Source of the DNA: Paludibacteraceae bacterium
GTDB lineage: Bacteria > Bacteroidota > Bacteroidia > Bacteroidales > Paludibacteraceae
Direction: 5' to 3'
Assembly: GCA_017477325.1 (NCBI GenBank)
Contig: JAFUWV010000010.1
Span: 124,001 to 188,000 of the forward strand
Length of the DNA: 64,000 nt
Positions 17,501 to 24,373 of this stretch are shown here, one piece after another; position 1 is the stretch's first letter; the number at the start of each line of letters is the position of its first letter. Position numbers and translations under genes: made by a program. The notes below the pieces were generated by a model. That model worked only from the letters and a program-made list of their open reading frames with translations. It had not been told where the DNA came from and made no database searches.

Positions 17501-19703
17501 TGAAGTATGCAAGAACCGGTTGCGTAATACCGCAACTACCATTGACGAAGGTCATATCGTGCAAATGGCCAATAGAGGCACCGGGGTTGGTTGCAGTTTT
17601 GTAGCCATTGGTGTTGGCAGTAATGGTGGCATTATCGAGTTGGAGCACAGCGCCATGGTTCTGCCAGTTGGTAGCCATACCGCCTATACCGCACATGCCT
17701 GTTGTCTTAAGGTTGATATCTTTGAGAGTGACAGTAAGGTCTTTGTCGGAATAGTTGGCAGCATCGGCATAGAGATAAAGGCCATAACCGCCATTAGTGC
17801 AGTTGATGATTACCTCGTTATCGCTTGTGATGGTGGTATTCTTGTCAAGGCGTATTCCTGACCAACCGTTGTATCCGGTTATCTGACACCAGTTCTTGGC
17901 AAAATCGATAGTCAAGTCAGGTATAGCACTACGTATTACATAAGTGCCAGTTTGAGCCGTCATGTAGAGAACACGAGAGATGGTGAGGCAGTTGGTCTGC
18001 TCATCATAATAGATTTCTCCTACACTGCCTGCAGTGATGCCGGGCAAAGTTTCGAGATGTTTGCAGTTGAGGCTTGTTACTTGCGTACCCATGATCCAGA
18101 GGTCGTAGTTCTTCGGACCGAAGGTAACAGACTCCAACATTACACCTGCCCGGTTACACAGTTGTCCGTCCTTCAGGATTACGTCGAGTGCGCCCGAAGG
18201 CTTACTGGCTTGAACGACCAGTCCATACGGGTTGAAACTATAGAGATCCTGGGCAACACCATAGGTAGAGTTACCTGTGAGTTTGAGGAAGGTAGTACCC
18301 TCTGTCTTCAAATTTACACGGATAAGGGCACTTTTATGACCTTGTATATAGAAGCGTCCCGTACCAAGTACAATGTCTGGTTGATTCTGCGGCATTGAAA
18401 AGATACCATAACCGTTTAAAAGACCTACTGCACCGGACTCATAAGTTGCTATATTAATTGCTCCGGAGTTTTTGGAATAAATCTTCAGTTTTTTACTAAG
18501 AACGGATATTCCTAAAGTTTGTCCTATGATATTGATAGAATCTTTGTTAGAAACTATAGTAAGATCATCAATTAAAGAAACAATAGCAGGTTGAGTATTA
18601 GAAACGATATCTTTGTGCAAGGTAAGCGTCTTGGTATTATCATCGTATGTATAGTCAGACGAATGAGTGGCGGAATAGTGCGTTATTTTCTCTCCTTTAA
18701 TATATATATCATAAGCGTCAGGCTCGATAGTGAGAGTAGTAGCGAGCGCACCACCGGAAGCCACACCGAAGAGCGACGAATTGTATGCAGCACCTTCGGG
18801 TGCGGTGATAGAGCAGCCATTCATTGTGAGTCTGCCTCGCAGAGCGCCATTGGCAGCAGGGCCTGTGACACGCAGATAAGAGTCTTTGACAGTAGTACCA
18901 AAGCCGGTAGAGATTGCTGTTTTGGTAGAAACAATATTAACATTGGATTGGTCAATAGACAGAGTACCCTCGGCTTGTATGGCAGCGGTATATGCAGAAT
19001 GCTGTATTTTCAGTTCTTTCGCACCTTCTATACTTATGCGACCATCACAGACAAGAGAGCCATTGGTGATGAAGGTATAGTTTTGACCTGATATCTGCAA
19101 CTCGTTGTCGGCATTGACCGCAATGAAGTCAGAGCCACCGGAGCCGGTCAGTTTAAGCGAAGCCCCGGACATAAATGACATATACACTTTGGCTCCAGAG
19201 TGCCAGAATCCGTAGTTCTCGCTTGCGCTATTGGAGTTGCTGAGTGTTATCTCGTTGTTGCCGTAAATCTCATAATACACTTCTTTTATTCTCGACATGT
19301 TGCCACCATATCTATGGTTGCTGATGATGGCGGCAGACTTACCGGCATGAGAAATAATAGACCATGGCTTGGTGTAGCCCTCTTCAGGTTTAATTACGAT
19401 ATAGAGAACACTGTCATTTATTATTTTCATACTTACATGAACAGCACTCTTGCGAAGATAGCGGCCTGCAATCCATGAATCCGGCACTCCTTCCAGAAGA
19501 TCAGCGTACGGGACCGGCACCTCCCACCTACCAGTGGGTCGGATACAATATTCATCGTCAGGATCATTAGTACATGGGAGAGGATCGTCTGAGTTCCAGC
19601 CGAGACACATACTGTTTTTCCAATCAATGTCAGTGGCGATAGCCGAGACAGAGAAGACGCAGGCATAGACGAATGCCAACAGATAACGGAGAAAATGTTT
19701 CAT
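11523..19703 (-). CDS. Giant (2726-residue) exported multidomain surface protein
   Basis: A signal peptide (residues about 1-24, ending SAIATD) is followed by about 1150 residues of repeated beta-rich modules. Each pairs a strand motif such as YDLWIMGTQVT or FDVWVGGTQIT with a later LTL-type strand; at least four copies are visible. Three DLFGWGTG domains lie near 1200-1455, 1928-2190 and 2254-2507. At least seven short repeats of the type ACDSYTWQGETYT...CDSxVTLHLTI separate them. Near 1658-1814 is a different beta domain beginning GGTLTWRADDADI, and near 2510-2680 a jelly-roll-like domain ends WVDKIEFLAEKNG. The last residues (KARKIIRDN...YNVLGEKLK) match the ending of the glycosidase at 31336-33699. 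Probably an adhesin or matrix protein on the cell surface. Ligand unknown. Confidence 0.85.
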   Translation of the reverse strand: MKHFLRYLLAFVYACVFSVSAIATDIDWKNSMCLGWNSDDPLPCTNDPDDEYCIRPTGRWEVPVPYADLLEGVPDSWIAGRYLRKSAVHVSMKIINDSVLYIVIKPEEGYTKPWSIISHAGKSAAIISNHRYGGNMSRIKEVYYEIYGNNEITLSNSNSASENYGFWHSGAKVYMSFMSGASLKLTGSGGSDFIAVNADNELQISGQNYTFITNGSLVCDGRISIEGAKELKIQHSAYTAAIQAEGTLSIDQSNVNIVSTKTAISTGFGTTVKDSYLRVTGPAANGALRGRLTMNGCSITAPEGAAYNSSLFGVASGGALATTLTIEPDAYDIYIKGEKITHYSATHSSDYTYDDNTKTLTLHKDIVSNTQPAIVSLIDDLTIVSNKDSINIIGQTLGISVLSKKLKIYSKNSGAINIATYESGAVGLLNGYGIFSMPQNQPDIVLGTGRFYIQGHKSALIRVNLKTEGTTFLKLTGNSTYGVAQDLYSFNPYGLVVQASKPSGALDVILKDGQLCNRAGVMLESVTFGPKNYDLWIMGTQVTSLNCKHLETLPGITAGSVGEIYYDEQTNCLTISRVLYMTAQTGTYVIRSAIPDLTIDFAKNWCQITGYNGWSGIRLDKNTTITSDNEVIINCTNGGYGLYLYADAANYSDKDLTVTLKDINLKTTGMCGIGGMATNWQNHGAVLQLDNATITANTNGYKTATNPGASIGHLHDMTFVNGSCGITQPVLAYFSPDSGAVVEIPTIDTEQRVRSELKIEPKVFDVWVGGTQITGANLGQVTGSGITGSASLSSSGNVLTLKNFQYVGSEEGIKSELSSLLIKRTLSINVQGDNSIVSSKDGILSSDHVHIYGNGTLHVRVTGTDADALEMQSSRNLTIDEGVTVIFESTRGKAIKGYGSGTLKVDSAFVKATGATGSVAGWGTLSLQGGVAVISPAGAAYNSSLKGVALNGELVTSTVDLSTPVNYKLRLNGQYVNNQNCWNIANYISGITKVDASAESLLQYNDTTKTLTMQNVKLTTSDVTWNVFNQIPGLTIEVLDTCILYAPYCIALRTDAHLTIRGGNSTACLKVLNDGPLPRQIGSTAAGTAYAAFTTFSNANLTAENCAIEVAGAGGVKIQGSSYLILDNVHLTAQTVGTPTSDAQRAVMVSFYANQEPVLQNCSLIAPEGVVFSSTLHGYTTDNLALTTDKVEITTVPPVCTEGYLPGRFSVAAGKQVQFSQGNLQYQAGTNTWRFANAQTEYIGEGNTNISPTYDGWIDLFGWGTGNNPTLTSKFSEDYATFVDWGANPISNGCNGANMWRTLTNEEWNYLFYTRENAATLFGLGSVNSVNGLIILPDNWVLPSGISFTASTTQGLYDYGSYYFNNSGGNFSHNTYTSEQWVVMESAGAIFLPAAGNRYMTELFDASGSIGYYWSAQQSYENGIYYSLSFADKGFRPQYYQGGPYYGYSVRLVRDLENNCAGQITSEFTETACDSYTWQGETYTESGNYEKYFITANGCDSIVTLHLTIMKSVATEFSETACDSYTWQGETYTASGDYEKTFPMASGCDSIVTLHLTILKSVATEFSETACDSYTWLGETYTESGNYERHLTTSAGCDSLVTLHLTILNSTSAEVTELAEGSFSWNGKTYTESGNYTDTIANAASCDSVVTLHLTITEPQVIAGGTLTWRADDADIKDLGTISENTTVRGLTFVANASNTIVVDASNKTYDTLSFTHRIKLGGTMKADSRHLRFDVEGDTKVEIYCMSSSSSAVRVMNLAVDSLSNTVKQFEGINGSAINYCTYEYKGGPATLFIGSSNSGINIYAVSITGAWIPEEPQCEAVTKEFTETACDSYTWQGETYTASGDYKRHFTTPQGCDSTLVLHLTVLNSTSAELTETAEGSFFWNGTTYTESGNYTVTLTNAASCDSIVTLHLTITEPVVEQKWANGVLPGKFSVSAGKQVHFSQGNLQYKASTDTWQFAQQQTDYVGDDNVNISPTYDGWIDLFGWGTGNNPTLASTNKTDYAVFTDWGVNAISNGGNETNLWRTLTAAEILYLFTERPNAASLVALGKINNENGIILLPDDWVTPSGSTVYTMSPDDWGVSTDNFHRYYDNNNTQTKNNFNITQWAMLEEAGAVFLPYPGRRRYKDDEGVIRDYAGFGFYWTSTKYSNNYNYAVKLSGSFNSIIPNYNGLCTVEMGLPVRLVHEIESACTDKTSEFSASAETSYTWEGTTYTESGDYTKTLQTVAGCDSVVTLHLTITEPVVEQKWENGILPGKFSIAADKQIQFSQGNLQYKATADVWQFAETQFSVVGAGNAKISPTYDGWIDLFSWGTGNNPTLATSNDDDYTNFVDWGVNAISNGGNQPNMWRTPTREEWLYLLLDRDNASSLVGMGTVNGKEGGILLPDDWRLPEGITFFSVRDKHYQILSQSYQTSTNAFADNTYSVEEWTVMEANGAVFLPTPGQRLPQSGNISWTGTKEGRYWTSDSFSSTYPNGFYNQVTLREIGVWPSPERCLGEAVRLVKDVVADTPQPVEYEVAYVCDFSTQATKHNAYGDSWVYDNSWTVYGGSNYNAAWTYCKMGGKNTTLAGCNPVYIAAVAPFSKDIRQVKVYINKGPIEGLMTINEWGVDTYSNGSFLPDSRLSVVAGGKITGTDTITIAVDEAAAAAWDAGAYFRVYWDLTNTSSTNGIIWVDKIEFLAEKNGQGTAAENIVIIPKARKIIRDNHVIILLPDGTEYNVLGEKLK

Positions 19704-19786
19704 AATATTTACAATTTAGTTATTGACTAAGTGGATATTTGCTATTGAGTTATTGACAACCGAGTATTGGCCATTGAGAGGTCAGG

Positions 19787-20953
19787 CTATTCAGTTTTGT
19801 TTTTTTCTTTGAGGAGAATCTTGCGTACTTTCTTCAAGACAGTGGAGTTGGTCGCCAAACCCTTGGTGTCGGCATCATCGACATAGGTCCACATAAGTTC
19901 GGGCCAGTAGCTTTCGAACTTGACGGTTATCTCATCCTCGAGAGCGTACTCACGTGGCATGTCGTGGATATAGATATACCCTTCAGGCATTTTGTCATAG
20001 CGCAGAAACCAGATTTTGTTGTCTTTGTAGAAGCGGTTCTGCCTCTCCATACCCTCACACATTTCATCGATAGTACGGATAGCCTGGTTGATACTGTCTC
20101 CCAACGGCAACAATGCGCCCTGCATGGTGGAAGGGTCTTCAACGGTATATTTCCAGTGCCTGCGGAACAGCTCAACCTTATCAGGGAAGATGCCCGCGGT
20201 GTCGGTCTCGTCGTGAATATATTCTCTACGGAAGAGAAACATCTCGGAGCCAAATGCGCCTTGCCAACTACTGGAGCCAATAGATACCACATAGATGGGA
20301 GCAGAGAAGCGAACTTCACCATTGCTTTCTTCGTTTTCCCATGAGGCATACTGCGACGGCTCGGAGAAGTCCTGTATATCATTGATGAAAGTAGGAATAT
20401 CTTTCTGCCGAAGGAAAGCCGGCTCCATGAGGTCGGAGGAGATGAAGACTCCTTTCACGGACAATCCCAACACAGTTTTACGGATTCTAAAGGCGGTTTC
20501 AGGATATTGGGCGACCATAGAGTAGTATTCCTCGTAGAAGACCTTGCCATTCTTGGTAATCATTTTAAACCTCGCATTGTTGAGCGAGTTGCCTGAGCGC
20601 TTGCTATCAGCGATGTCGCTAAGCGTCTGGAGCGTGGAGACAGCCTGCTGCTTGGTGACACCGAGGAAATAGACAGCACCATTGCCGGACTTACGGTTTA
20701 TGTATGTCATATTCTCTGTATATTGGCTATAGTCGGTATAGCCAATGATATAGAGAGCGTAACCGATGTGCTGACCATTGGTGCTCAGTTCGTAGAGCAT
20801 GGTTGGAAGAAAAGCTTTCTTCAGAGAGTCGATGAGAGTGTACTGATAATCGCCACCGAAAAAGCGGGGTTTGAAAATCTGCATGTTATTTCCGGCGAAG
20901 AGAGAGCTTGCCAAAGCGCAGGCGATAACGAGGGTAAAGAGTTTTGATTTCAT
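19787..20953 (-). CDS. Exported protein of unknown function downstream of an AraC-type regulator
   Basis: 388 residues from the ATG at 20953, which begins a clear signal peptide (MKSKLFTLVIACALASSLFAG). A longer reading back to 21046 adds 31 residues upstream of that signal and is rejected. The mature part is mixed alpha/beta (SLKKAFLPTMLYELSTNG, GYALYIIGYTDYSQYTENM, then WQGAFGSEMFLFRREYIHDETD) with no family I recognise. It is presumably periplasmic or cell-surface. The gene lies just downstream of the AraC regulator gene on the same strand, and its upstream region holds three 21-bp direct repeats and a perfect 20-bp palindrome, so it is a good candidate for a regulator-controlled target. 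Confidence 0.75.
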   Translation of the reverse strand: MKSKLFTLVIACALASSLFAGNNMQIFKPRFFGGDYQYTLIDSLKKAFLPTMLYELSTNGQHIGYALYIIGYTDYSQYTENMTYINRKSGNGAVYFLGVTKQQAVSTLQTLSDIADSKRSGNSLNNARFKMITKNGKVFYEEYYSMVAQYPETAFRIRKTVLGLSVKGVFISSDLMEPAFLRQKDIPTFINDIQDFSEPSQYASWENEESNGEVRFSAPIYVVSIGSSSWQGAFGSEMFLFRREYIHDETDTAGIFPDKVELFRRHWKYTVEDPSTMQGALLPLGDSINQAIRTIDEMCEGMERQNRFYKDNKIWFLRYDKMPEGYIYIHDMPREYALEDEITVKFESYWPELMWTYVDDADTKGLATNSTVLKKVRKILLKEKNKTE

Positions 20954-21022
20954 ACTTGGACCAATTAATATTGTTAATAGATTACATATTGCATTTTGCA
21001 GTGTATTCACACGAAATAAAAG

Positions 21023-21042
21023 CCCCGAAATATATTTCGGGG
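21023..21042 (-). promoter_or_regulatory. Perfect 20-bp palindrome: terminator of the AraC gene or operator
   Basis: CCCCGAAATA immediately followed by its reverse complement TATTTCGGGG. On the minus strand it is followed by CTTTTATTT, so it can be read as a rho-independent terminator for the AraC gene. It also directly follows a TAATTTTG box (21044-21051), placing it over a possible transcription start. Both readings are open. Confidence 0.6.
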
Positions 21043-21043
21043 G

Positions 21044-21051
21044 CAAAATTA
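21044..21051 (-). promoter_or_regulatory. Candidate -7 box lacking a -33 box
   Basis: TAATTTTG on the minus strand, 91 bases upstream of the exported-protein start. No TTG is present at the usual -33 distance, as expected for an activator-dependent promoter. The nearest 21-bp repeat begins at 21083. Confidence 0.4.
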
Positions 21052-21082
21052 AGGAAAAATCAGAGAGGGGTGTTTATTGAAA

Positions 21083-21144
21083 CGTACAAAACACTTGTCA
21101 GTTCGTACAAAAGATTTGTCGATTCGTACAAAGTATTATACTAC
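21083..21144 (-). promoter_or_regulatory. Three 21-bp direct repeats, probable AraC-type activator sites
   Basis: On the plus strand cgtacaaa begins at 21083, 21104 and 21125, exactly 21 bases apart. The first two units agree at 17 of 21 positions; the third shares the cgtacaaa core. Spacing of two helical turns between direct half-sites is the classic arrangement bound by AraC-family proteins. The third unit overlaps the TAG stop (21141-21143) of the upstream AraC-type gene. Confidence 0.6.
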
Positions 21145-22265
21145 AAGGCATTGCGAGAGTCAAAAGAAAGGCAGTATTTAGCATGCCACTGCTGGGGAGT
21201 ATAAGAGGAGACTGCTTTGAAATGGCGCGAGAAATTGCTCTGCTCACTATAGCCGATACGGTCGGAAATCTCCTGCATAGTGAGGTCCGGCTGTTCACGC
21301 ATGAGACGCTGAGCCTCCTGAATGCGCAGGCGGTTGATGAAGGTATTGAAGTTGACTCCCTCCTGCTTGTTGATGAGAGTGGAGAGAGCAGTACGGCTGA
21401 CGCCGGCCTCGCGAGCTACCTGCTCCATGGTGACACCACGGCGGCAGAAGAGGCGCGTATCGAGAATGAAGGTGCGAATCTTCTCCCACTTAAGGTTGTC
21501 AACAGTCTGCTGTGCGGCCTGCGGAAAGTCGGTCTGATAGAGCATCTGCTTCATGCGGGTGAAGAGATAGGGGTAACGGAGGAAGATAAGACCGACGATG
21601 ATATAGAGAACGAGGAAGGAGATATTGCATACAGCACTGAGAAGAGGTAGTACGTTGAGTGAGACGACAAAGGTGGTGAGACCAATGAAAGAGATGAGGA
21701 CGAAGCTATTGTGAATAGGGAAAATGTCGATCATGCTGTCGTCAGCATAGAAGTCAGAGGCATGCTGTTTCCAACGCTTCTCTTCGCGCGCGAACATAGT
21801 GATATAATAAACGACTGCGGCAATGTACGCCATCATCCAAAGGAGACGCAGTATGACTTCGGGCTGAAGAATATTGCGGCACAAGGCAGAGTAGCTGCCG
21901 AGTGGCACATGCGGCGAGAACAGACGCAGGAGAGCGTAAGCGAGAGCAAAGGTGATGAGCGGCAGGAAGTGAAGGAGGACGAAGCGACGGTTGACGAGGC
22001 GGGGATTGATGAGATTGACATGCGAGAGCGCGAGGAGATTGGCCTGCAAGTTAGCCATAAAGAGGAAGACAGGGCTGACCAATTCGAGAGGTATGCGGCT
22101 CTTAAAGTAGCAATATACAGCGAGTGCGATATAGGAGACAGCGAGGAACCAACGTGAGAGCATATAGCCATGCAAGCGTGAGTCCTTCTCCGGCAACGGG
22201 AGAGCGAACATAAGTAGTGCCAGGAGCAGGAGGGCTACAAGCAATATGAGGAAAGAGAGCTGCAT
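21141..22265 (-). CDS. Membrane-anchored AraC-family transcriptional regulator
   Basis: 374 residues from the ATG at 22265. A TTG start at 22301 would lie inside the -7 box and is rejected. Residues about 1-245 are strongly hydrophobic, with six or seven predicted membrane spans (LSFLILLVALLLLALLMF at the start). The C-terminal 100 residues are an AraC-type double helix-turn-helix: VTMEQVAREAGVSRTALSTLINK, FNTFINRLRIQEAQRLM, and the second helix-turn-helix MQEISDRIGYSEQSNFSRHFK. It binds DNA from the membrane, presumably in response to an envelope or extracellular signal. Its likely target is the exported-protein gene immediately downstream. It has a recognisable promoter, and an 11-bp tandem array lies further upstream. 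Confidence 0.88.
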   Translation of the reverse strand: MQLSFLILLVALLLLALLMFALPLPEKDSRLHGYMLSRWFLAVSYIALAVYCYFKSRIPLELVSPVFLFMANLQANLLALSHVNLINPRLVNRRFVLLHFLPLITFALAYALLRLFSPHVPLGSYSALCRNILQPEVILRLLWMMAYIAAVVYYITMFAREEKRWKQHASDFYADDSMIDIFPIHNSFVLISFIGLTTFVVSLNVLPLLSAVCNISFLVLYIIVGLIFLRYPYLFTRMKQMLYQTDFPQAAQQTVDNLKWEKIRTFILDTRLFCRRGVTMEQVAREAGVSRTALSTLINKQEGVNFNTFINRLRIQEAQRLMREQPDLTMQEISDRIGYSEQSNFSRHFKAVSSYTPQQWHAKYCLSFDSRNAL

Positions 22266-22298
22266 AGGTGCAAAAAGCCGATTAACATTGCGCGGTGA

Positions 22299-22329
22299 CA
22301 AAGGTACGGAATTTTTAAGAATTGTGCAA
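22299..22329 (-). promoter_or_regulatory. Promoter of the membrane AraC regulator
   Basis: Minus strand: TACCTTTG (22299-22306) with TTG (22327-22329) 20 bases upstream. The -7 box is 33 bases from the ATG at 22265 and supports that start. Confidence 0.6.
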
Positions 22330-22364
22330 GAGGGTTATCACAGTTATGAAGGATTGTCGGTTTT

Positions 22365-22430
22365 TTTACGTCTCGTTTACGTCTCGTTTACGTCCCGTTT
22401 ACGTCTCGTTTACGTCTTTTTTACGTAACC
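22365..22430. repeat. Six 11-bp tandem units (tttacgtctcg)
   Basis: Units start at 22365, 22376, 22387, 22398, 22409 and 22420. Units 1, 2 and 4 are identical, unit 3 has one change, and units 5 and 6 decay at the end. They are followed by gagacagagtggagacag, which repeats the gtctc core in inverse orientation. The array sits about 35 bases upstream of the AraC-gene promoter. Within the 333-base gap 22266-22598 I see only this array, the promoter and the rplT terminator. Confidence 0.7.
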
Positions 22431-22582
22431 GAGACAGAGTGGAGACAGAAAAAAAAGAGAAGACTGCAGAACAATCTTCTCCGTTTTGCGATACCGCATC
22501 CGAGAAAGCCACGCCGGAGCGTTATCACATGTGGCATTACGTGCCTTTGCCCAAAAGACGATTATCGGTTTCGGGCTTTAAG

Positions 22583-22603
22583 CTTCGAGACTTGGGTCTC
22601 AAG
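22583..22603 (-). terminator. Hairpin at the end of rplT
   Basis: On the minus strand GCTTGAGAC-CCAA-GTCTCGAAGC, with one bulged base, overlaps the rplT TGA stop. It has a poor U-tract on the minus strand but GTTTTT on the plus-strand side, so it may also stop transcripts arriving from the other direction. Confidence 0.4.
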
Positions 22604-22949
22604 CGTTTTTAGCTTTCTCGACTATAGCCTTGAAAGCAGCGGGCTGGTTCATAGCGAGATCGGCAAGCACCTTACGGTTGATGACGATACCTGCTTTATG
22701 GAGTGCGCCCATGAGTTGGCTGTAGCTGAGTCCCTCGAGACGAGCAGCGGCATTGATACGCTGAATCCAGAGAGCGCGGAAGCTACGTTTTTTGTTTTTG
22801 CGGTCACGGTAAGCATACTGCAGACCTTTTTCCCAAGTGTTTTTGGCTACGGTCCAGACATTAGCACGACCACCAAAATTGCCTCTGGTGAGGCTCATGA
22901 TCTTTTTACGACGGTTGCGCGAAGCAACATGATTTACTGATCTTGGCAT
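22599..22949 (-). CDS. rplT: 50S ribosomal protein L20
   Basis: 116 residues, full length. The N-terminal [18 protein letters not shown] is the basic extension that threads into 23S rRNA, followed by [37 protein letters not shown] split over 22-62 and the globular end ([23 protein letters not shown]). L20 is an early assembly protein of the large subunit. It is last in the conserved infC-rpmI-rplT unit, 75 bases after rpmI. In other bacteria L20 represses this operon; I see no obvious leader mimic here. Confidence 0.97.
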   Translation of the reverse strand: MPRSVNHVASRNRRKKIMSLTRGNFGGRANVWTVAKNTWEKGLQYAYRDRKNKKRSFRALWIQRINAAARLEGLSYSQLMGALHKAGIVINRKVLADLAMNQPAAFKAIVEKAKNA

Positions 22950-23024
22950 AATTGTTTTGTTTTTGACTGCCGGCGTTGCGTTTCATAGCAAGCTTGCTGC
23001 CGGTCATTCGGTTAATAATGTTGG

Positions 23025-23222
23025 TTAGCGCAGAAGAAGCATTTCTTTGATGCTGCGTGTATTGGCAGTATCAGCAATTGAAACGTGAGTGAGGTTACGT
23101 TTCTGTTTCTTTGTCTTCTTGGTCAAGATGTGACTCTTGTAAGCGTGTTTGCGCTTGATTTTTCCTGTTCCGGTAAGATTAAAACGTTTCTTTGCGCCGG
23201 AATTAGTTTTAACTTTTGGCAT
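23025..23222 (-). CDS. rpmI: 50S ribosomal protein L35
   Basis: 65 residues, the usual length. [20 protein letters not shown] and the basic [11 protein letters not shown] segment are diagnostic, with the end IKEMLLLR. A small basic component of the 50S subunit encoded between infC and rplT. The 208-base gap separating it from infC is unusually long for this operon and holds a duplicated 53-bp element. Confidence 0.97.
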   Translation of the reverse strand: MPKVKTNSGAKKRFNLTGTGKIKRKHAYKSHILTKKTKKQKRNLTHVSIADTANTRSIKEMLLLR

Positions 23223-23297
23223 TTTGTTTGATTGTTTATATTGTTATTTATTATGGAGTTTGAGGCAGCCTATAGCCTGTGAACTCCGTTGATTGAC

Positions 23298-23403
23298 AGG
23301 TTTCAAGTTTCTTATCCTTACGGAACGATCTGCTTCGCTGTGCAAGTTTCAGGTTTCAGGTTTCTTATCCTTACGGAACGATCTGCTTCGCTGTGCAAGT
23401 TTC
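23298..23403 (-). repeat. 53-bp element in two tandem copies inside the infC-rpmI gap
   Basis: The stretch cttatccttacggaacgatc and its flanks occurs at 23311 and again at 23364, exactly 53 bases apart, nearly identical through gctgtgcaagtttc. On the transcribed strand a small stem-loop (GCCTC-AAA-GAGGC, around 23406-23418) precedes it. It lies within the infC operon mRNA. Function unknown; it may be a dispersed intergenic repeat. Confidence 0.7.
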
Positions 23404-23430
23404 ACGCCTCTTTGAGGCTGTTTCAAGTTA

Positions 23431-23988
23431 TTATTTTTTAGGTGCGAGGAAGAGGATCATCCGTTTGCCTTCGAGTTTGGGCAGTTGTTCAACTTTGCCA
23501 TATTCCTCGAGATCGAGCGCAAAACGTGCGAGGAGCTGCTCTCCCTGCTCCTTATATACTATAGAGCGTCCTTTGAAGAAGACATAAGCTTTGACTTTGC
23601 TTCCTTCGCGCAGGAACTCTTGAGCATGCTTGAGTTTGAAATTGTAGTCATGGTCGTCGGTTTGCGGTCCGAAGCGTATTTCTTTCACTACGACTTTTGC
23701 AGACTTCTGTTTCTGCTCTTTTTCTTTTTTCTTGAGCTGGTAGAGGAACTTCTGATAGTCGATGACACGGCATACAGGGGGGTCAGCTTTTGCCGATATC
23801 TCCACAAGGTCAAGATTTTGCTCGTCAGCAATATGCATCGCTTCTTTATAGGAATAGATGCCCTGTTCAACATTGTCACCCACGAGACGTACTTCCTGCA
23901 CTCCACGAATTTTCTCGTTGATGCGGTGCGGTTCTTCTTTAATGACCCGTCCCGGGCGTTGGGGGTTGGGTTTCTGAGGCAATGCCAT
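23431..23988 (-). CDS. infC: Translation initiation factor IF-3
   Basis: 185 residues. The N-terminal domain contains [19 protein letters not shown] and [29 protein letters not shown] (about 20-82), the linker is [23 protein letters not shown], and the C-domain [28 protein letters not shown]...LFLAPKK. It prevents premature subunit joining and checks the start codon. Here it begins with ATG (23986-23988), not the rare AUU-type codon known from enterobacteria. thrS, often just upstream in other bacteria, is absent; a promoter (24068-24098) and a 9-bp array lie upstream. Confidence 0.97.
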   Translation of the reverse strand: MALPQKPNPQRPGRVIKEEPHRINEKIRGVQEVRLVGDNVEQGIYSYKEAMHIADEQNLDLVEISAKADPPVCRVIDYQKFLYQLKKKEKEQKQKSAKVVVKEIRFGPQTDDHDYNFKLKHAQEFLREGSKVKAYVFFKGRSIVYKEQGEQLLARFALDLEEYGKVEQLPKLEGKRMILFLAPKK

Positions 23989-23999
23989 AGATGTTGATT

Positions 24000-24044
24000 A
24001 AGTTTGTTAAGTTTGTTAAGTTTGTTATGTTTGTTAAGTTCAAT
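24000..24044 (+). repeat. 9-bp tandem array, copy 5 (best conserved)
   Basis: Units aagtttgtt three times, then atgtttgtt and aagttcaat. It lies in the predicted 5' leader of infC, in antisense orientation to that mRNA. Confidence 0.75.
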
Positions 24045-24067
24045 ATATTTATTGCCGAAAAAGCGTG

Positions 24068-24098
24068 CAAAGGTACAACATTTTTTTATATGTCGCAA
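24068..24098 (-). promoter_or_regulatory. Promoter of infC-rpmI-rplT
   Basis: Minus strand: TACCTTTG (24068-24075) with TTG (24096-24098) 20 bases upstream. The -7 box is 79 bases from the infC start, and the leader contains the 9-bp array. Confidence 0.65.
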
Positions 24099-24134
24099 GT
24101 TTTCATAAAAAAAAGACACATTTTTATTAGTTTG

Positions 24135-24166
24135 TTTGCATAATAGGAGAAATAGTTTTATCTTTG
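24135..24166 (+). promoter_or_regulatory. Promoter of the OB-like-repeat lipoprotein gene
   Basis: TTTG (24135-24138), 20-base spacer, TATCTTTG (24159-24166). It is divergent from the infC promoter. It implies a leader of about 200 bases that contains the 53-bp tandem repeat. Confidence 0.7.
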
Positions 24167-24203
24167 CAGGGTGATAATGGAGGTGGAGAATGTGGTATCT
24201 CGC

Positions 24204-24324
24204 GCAGATAGCGCAGATGAAGCAGATACATTGTGCTGCAGGGGGAAGGATTCATAGCAGATAGCGCAGATAAAGCAGACAGATTGTGTTGCGGGGAACG
24301 GGATTCAGAGCAGATAGCGCAGAT
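24204..24324 (+). repeat. 53-bp tandem repeat in a 5' leader
   Basis: gcagatagcgcagat begins at 24204, 24257 and 24310, an exact 53-base period, giving about 2.3 copies. Inside the unit a 9-base agcgcagat motif is itself repeated. A related gcgcagattacacagat stretch is near 26207. The 385-base gap 23989-24373 holds only this repeat, the two divergent promoters and a 9-bp array. Confidence 0.75.
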
Positions 24325-24373
24325 ATTATGGTTTGAATATCATTAATAAACACAATATAAATAATCATTACTT

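Noticed and set aside
22365-22430. Possible CRISPR array from regularly repeated units
   Set aside because: Units are 11 bases with no spacers and no cas genes nearby. The 53- and 54-bp tandem repeats also lack unique spacers.
22581-22610. Plus-strand rho-independent terminator (stem plus GTTTTT)
   Set aside because: There is no plus-strand gene upstream for it to serve. It is listed only as the hairpin at the end of rplT.
23025-24000. L20-type autoregulatory leader or unusual IF-3 start codon
   Set aside because: infC starts with a plain ATG and I see no L20-binding mimic. Only promoter, 9-bp array and 53-bp repeats are visible.
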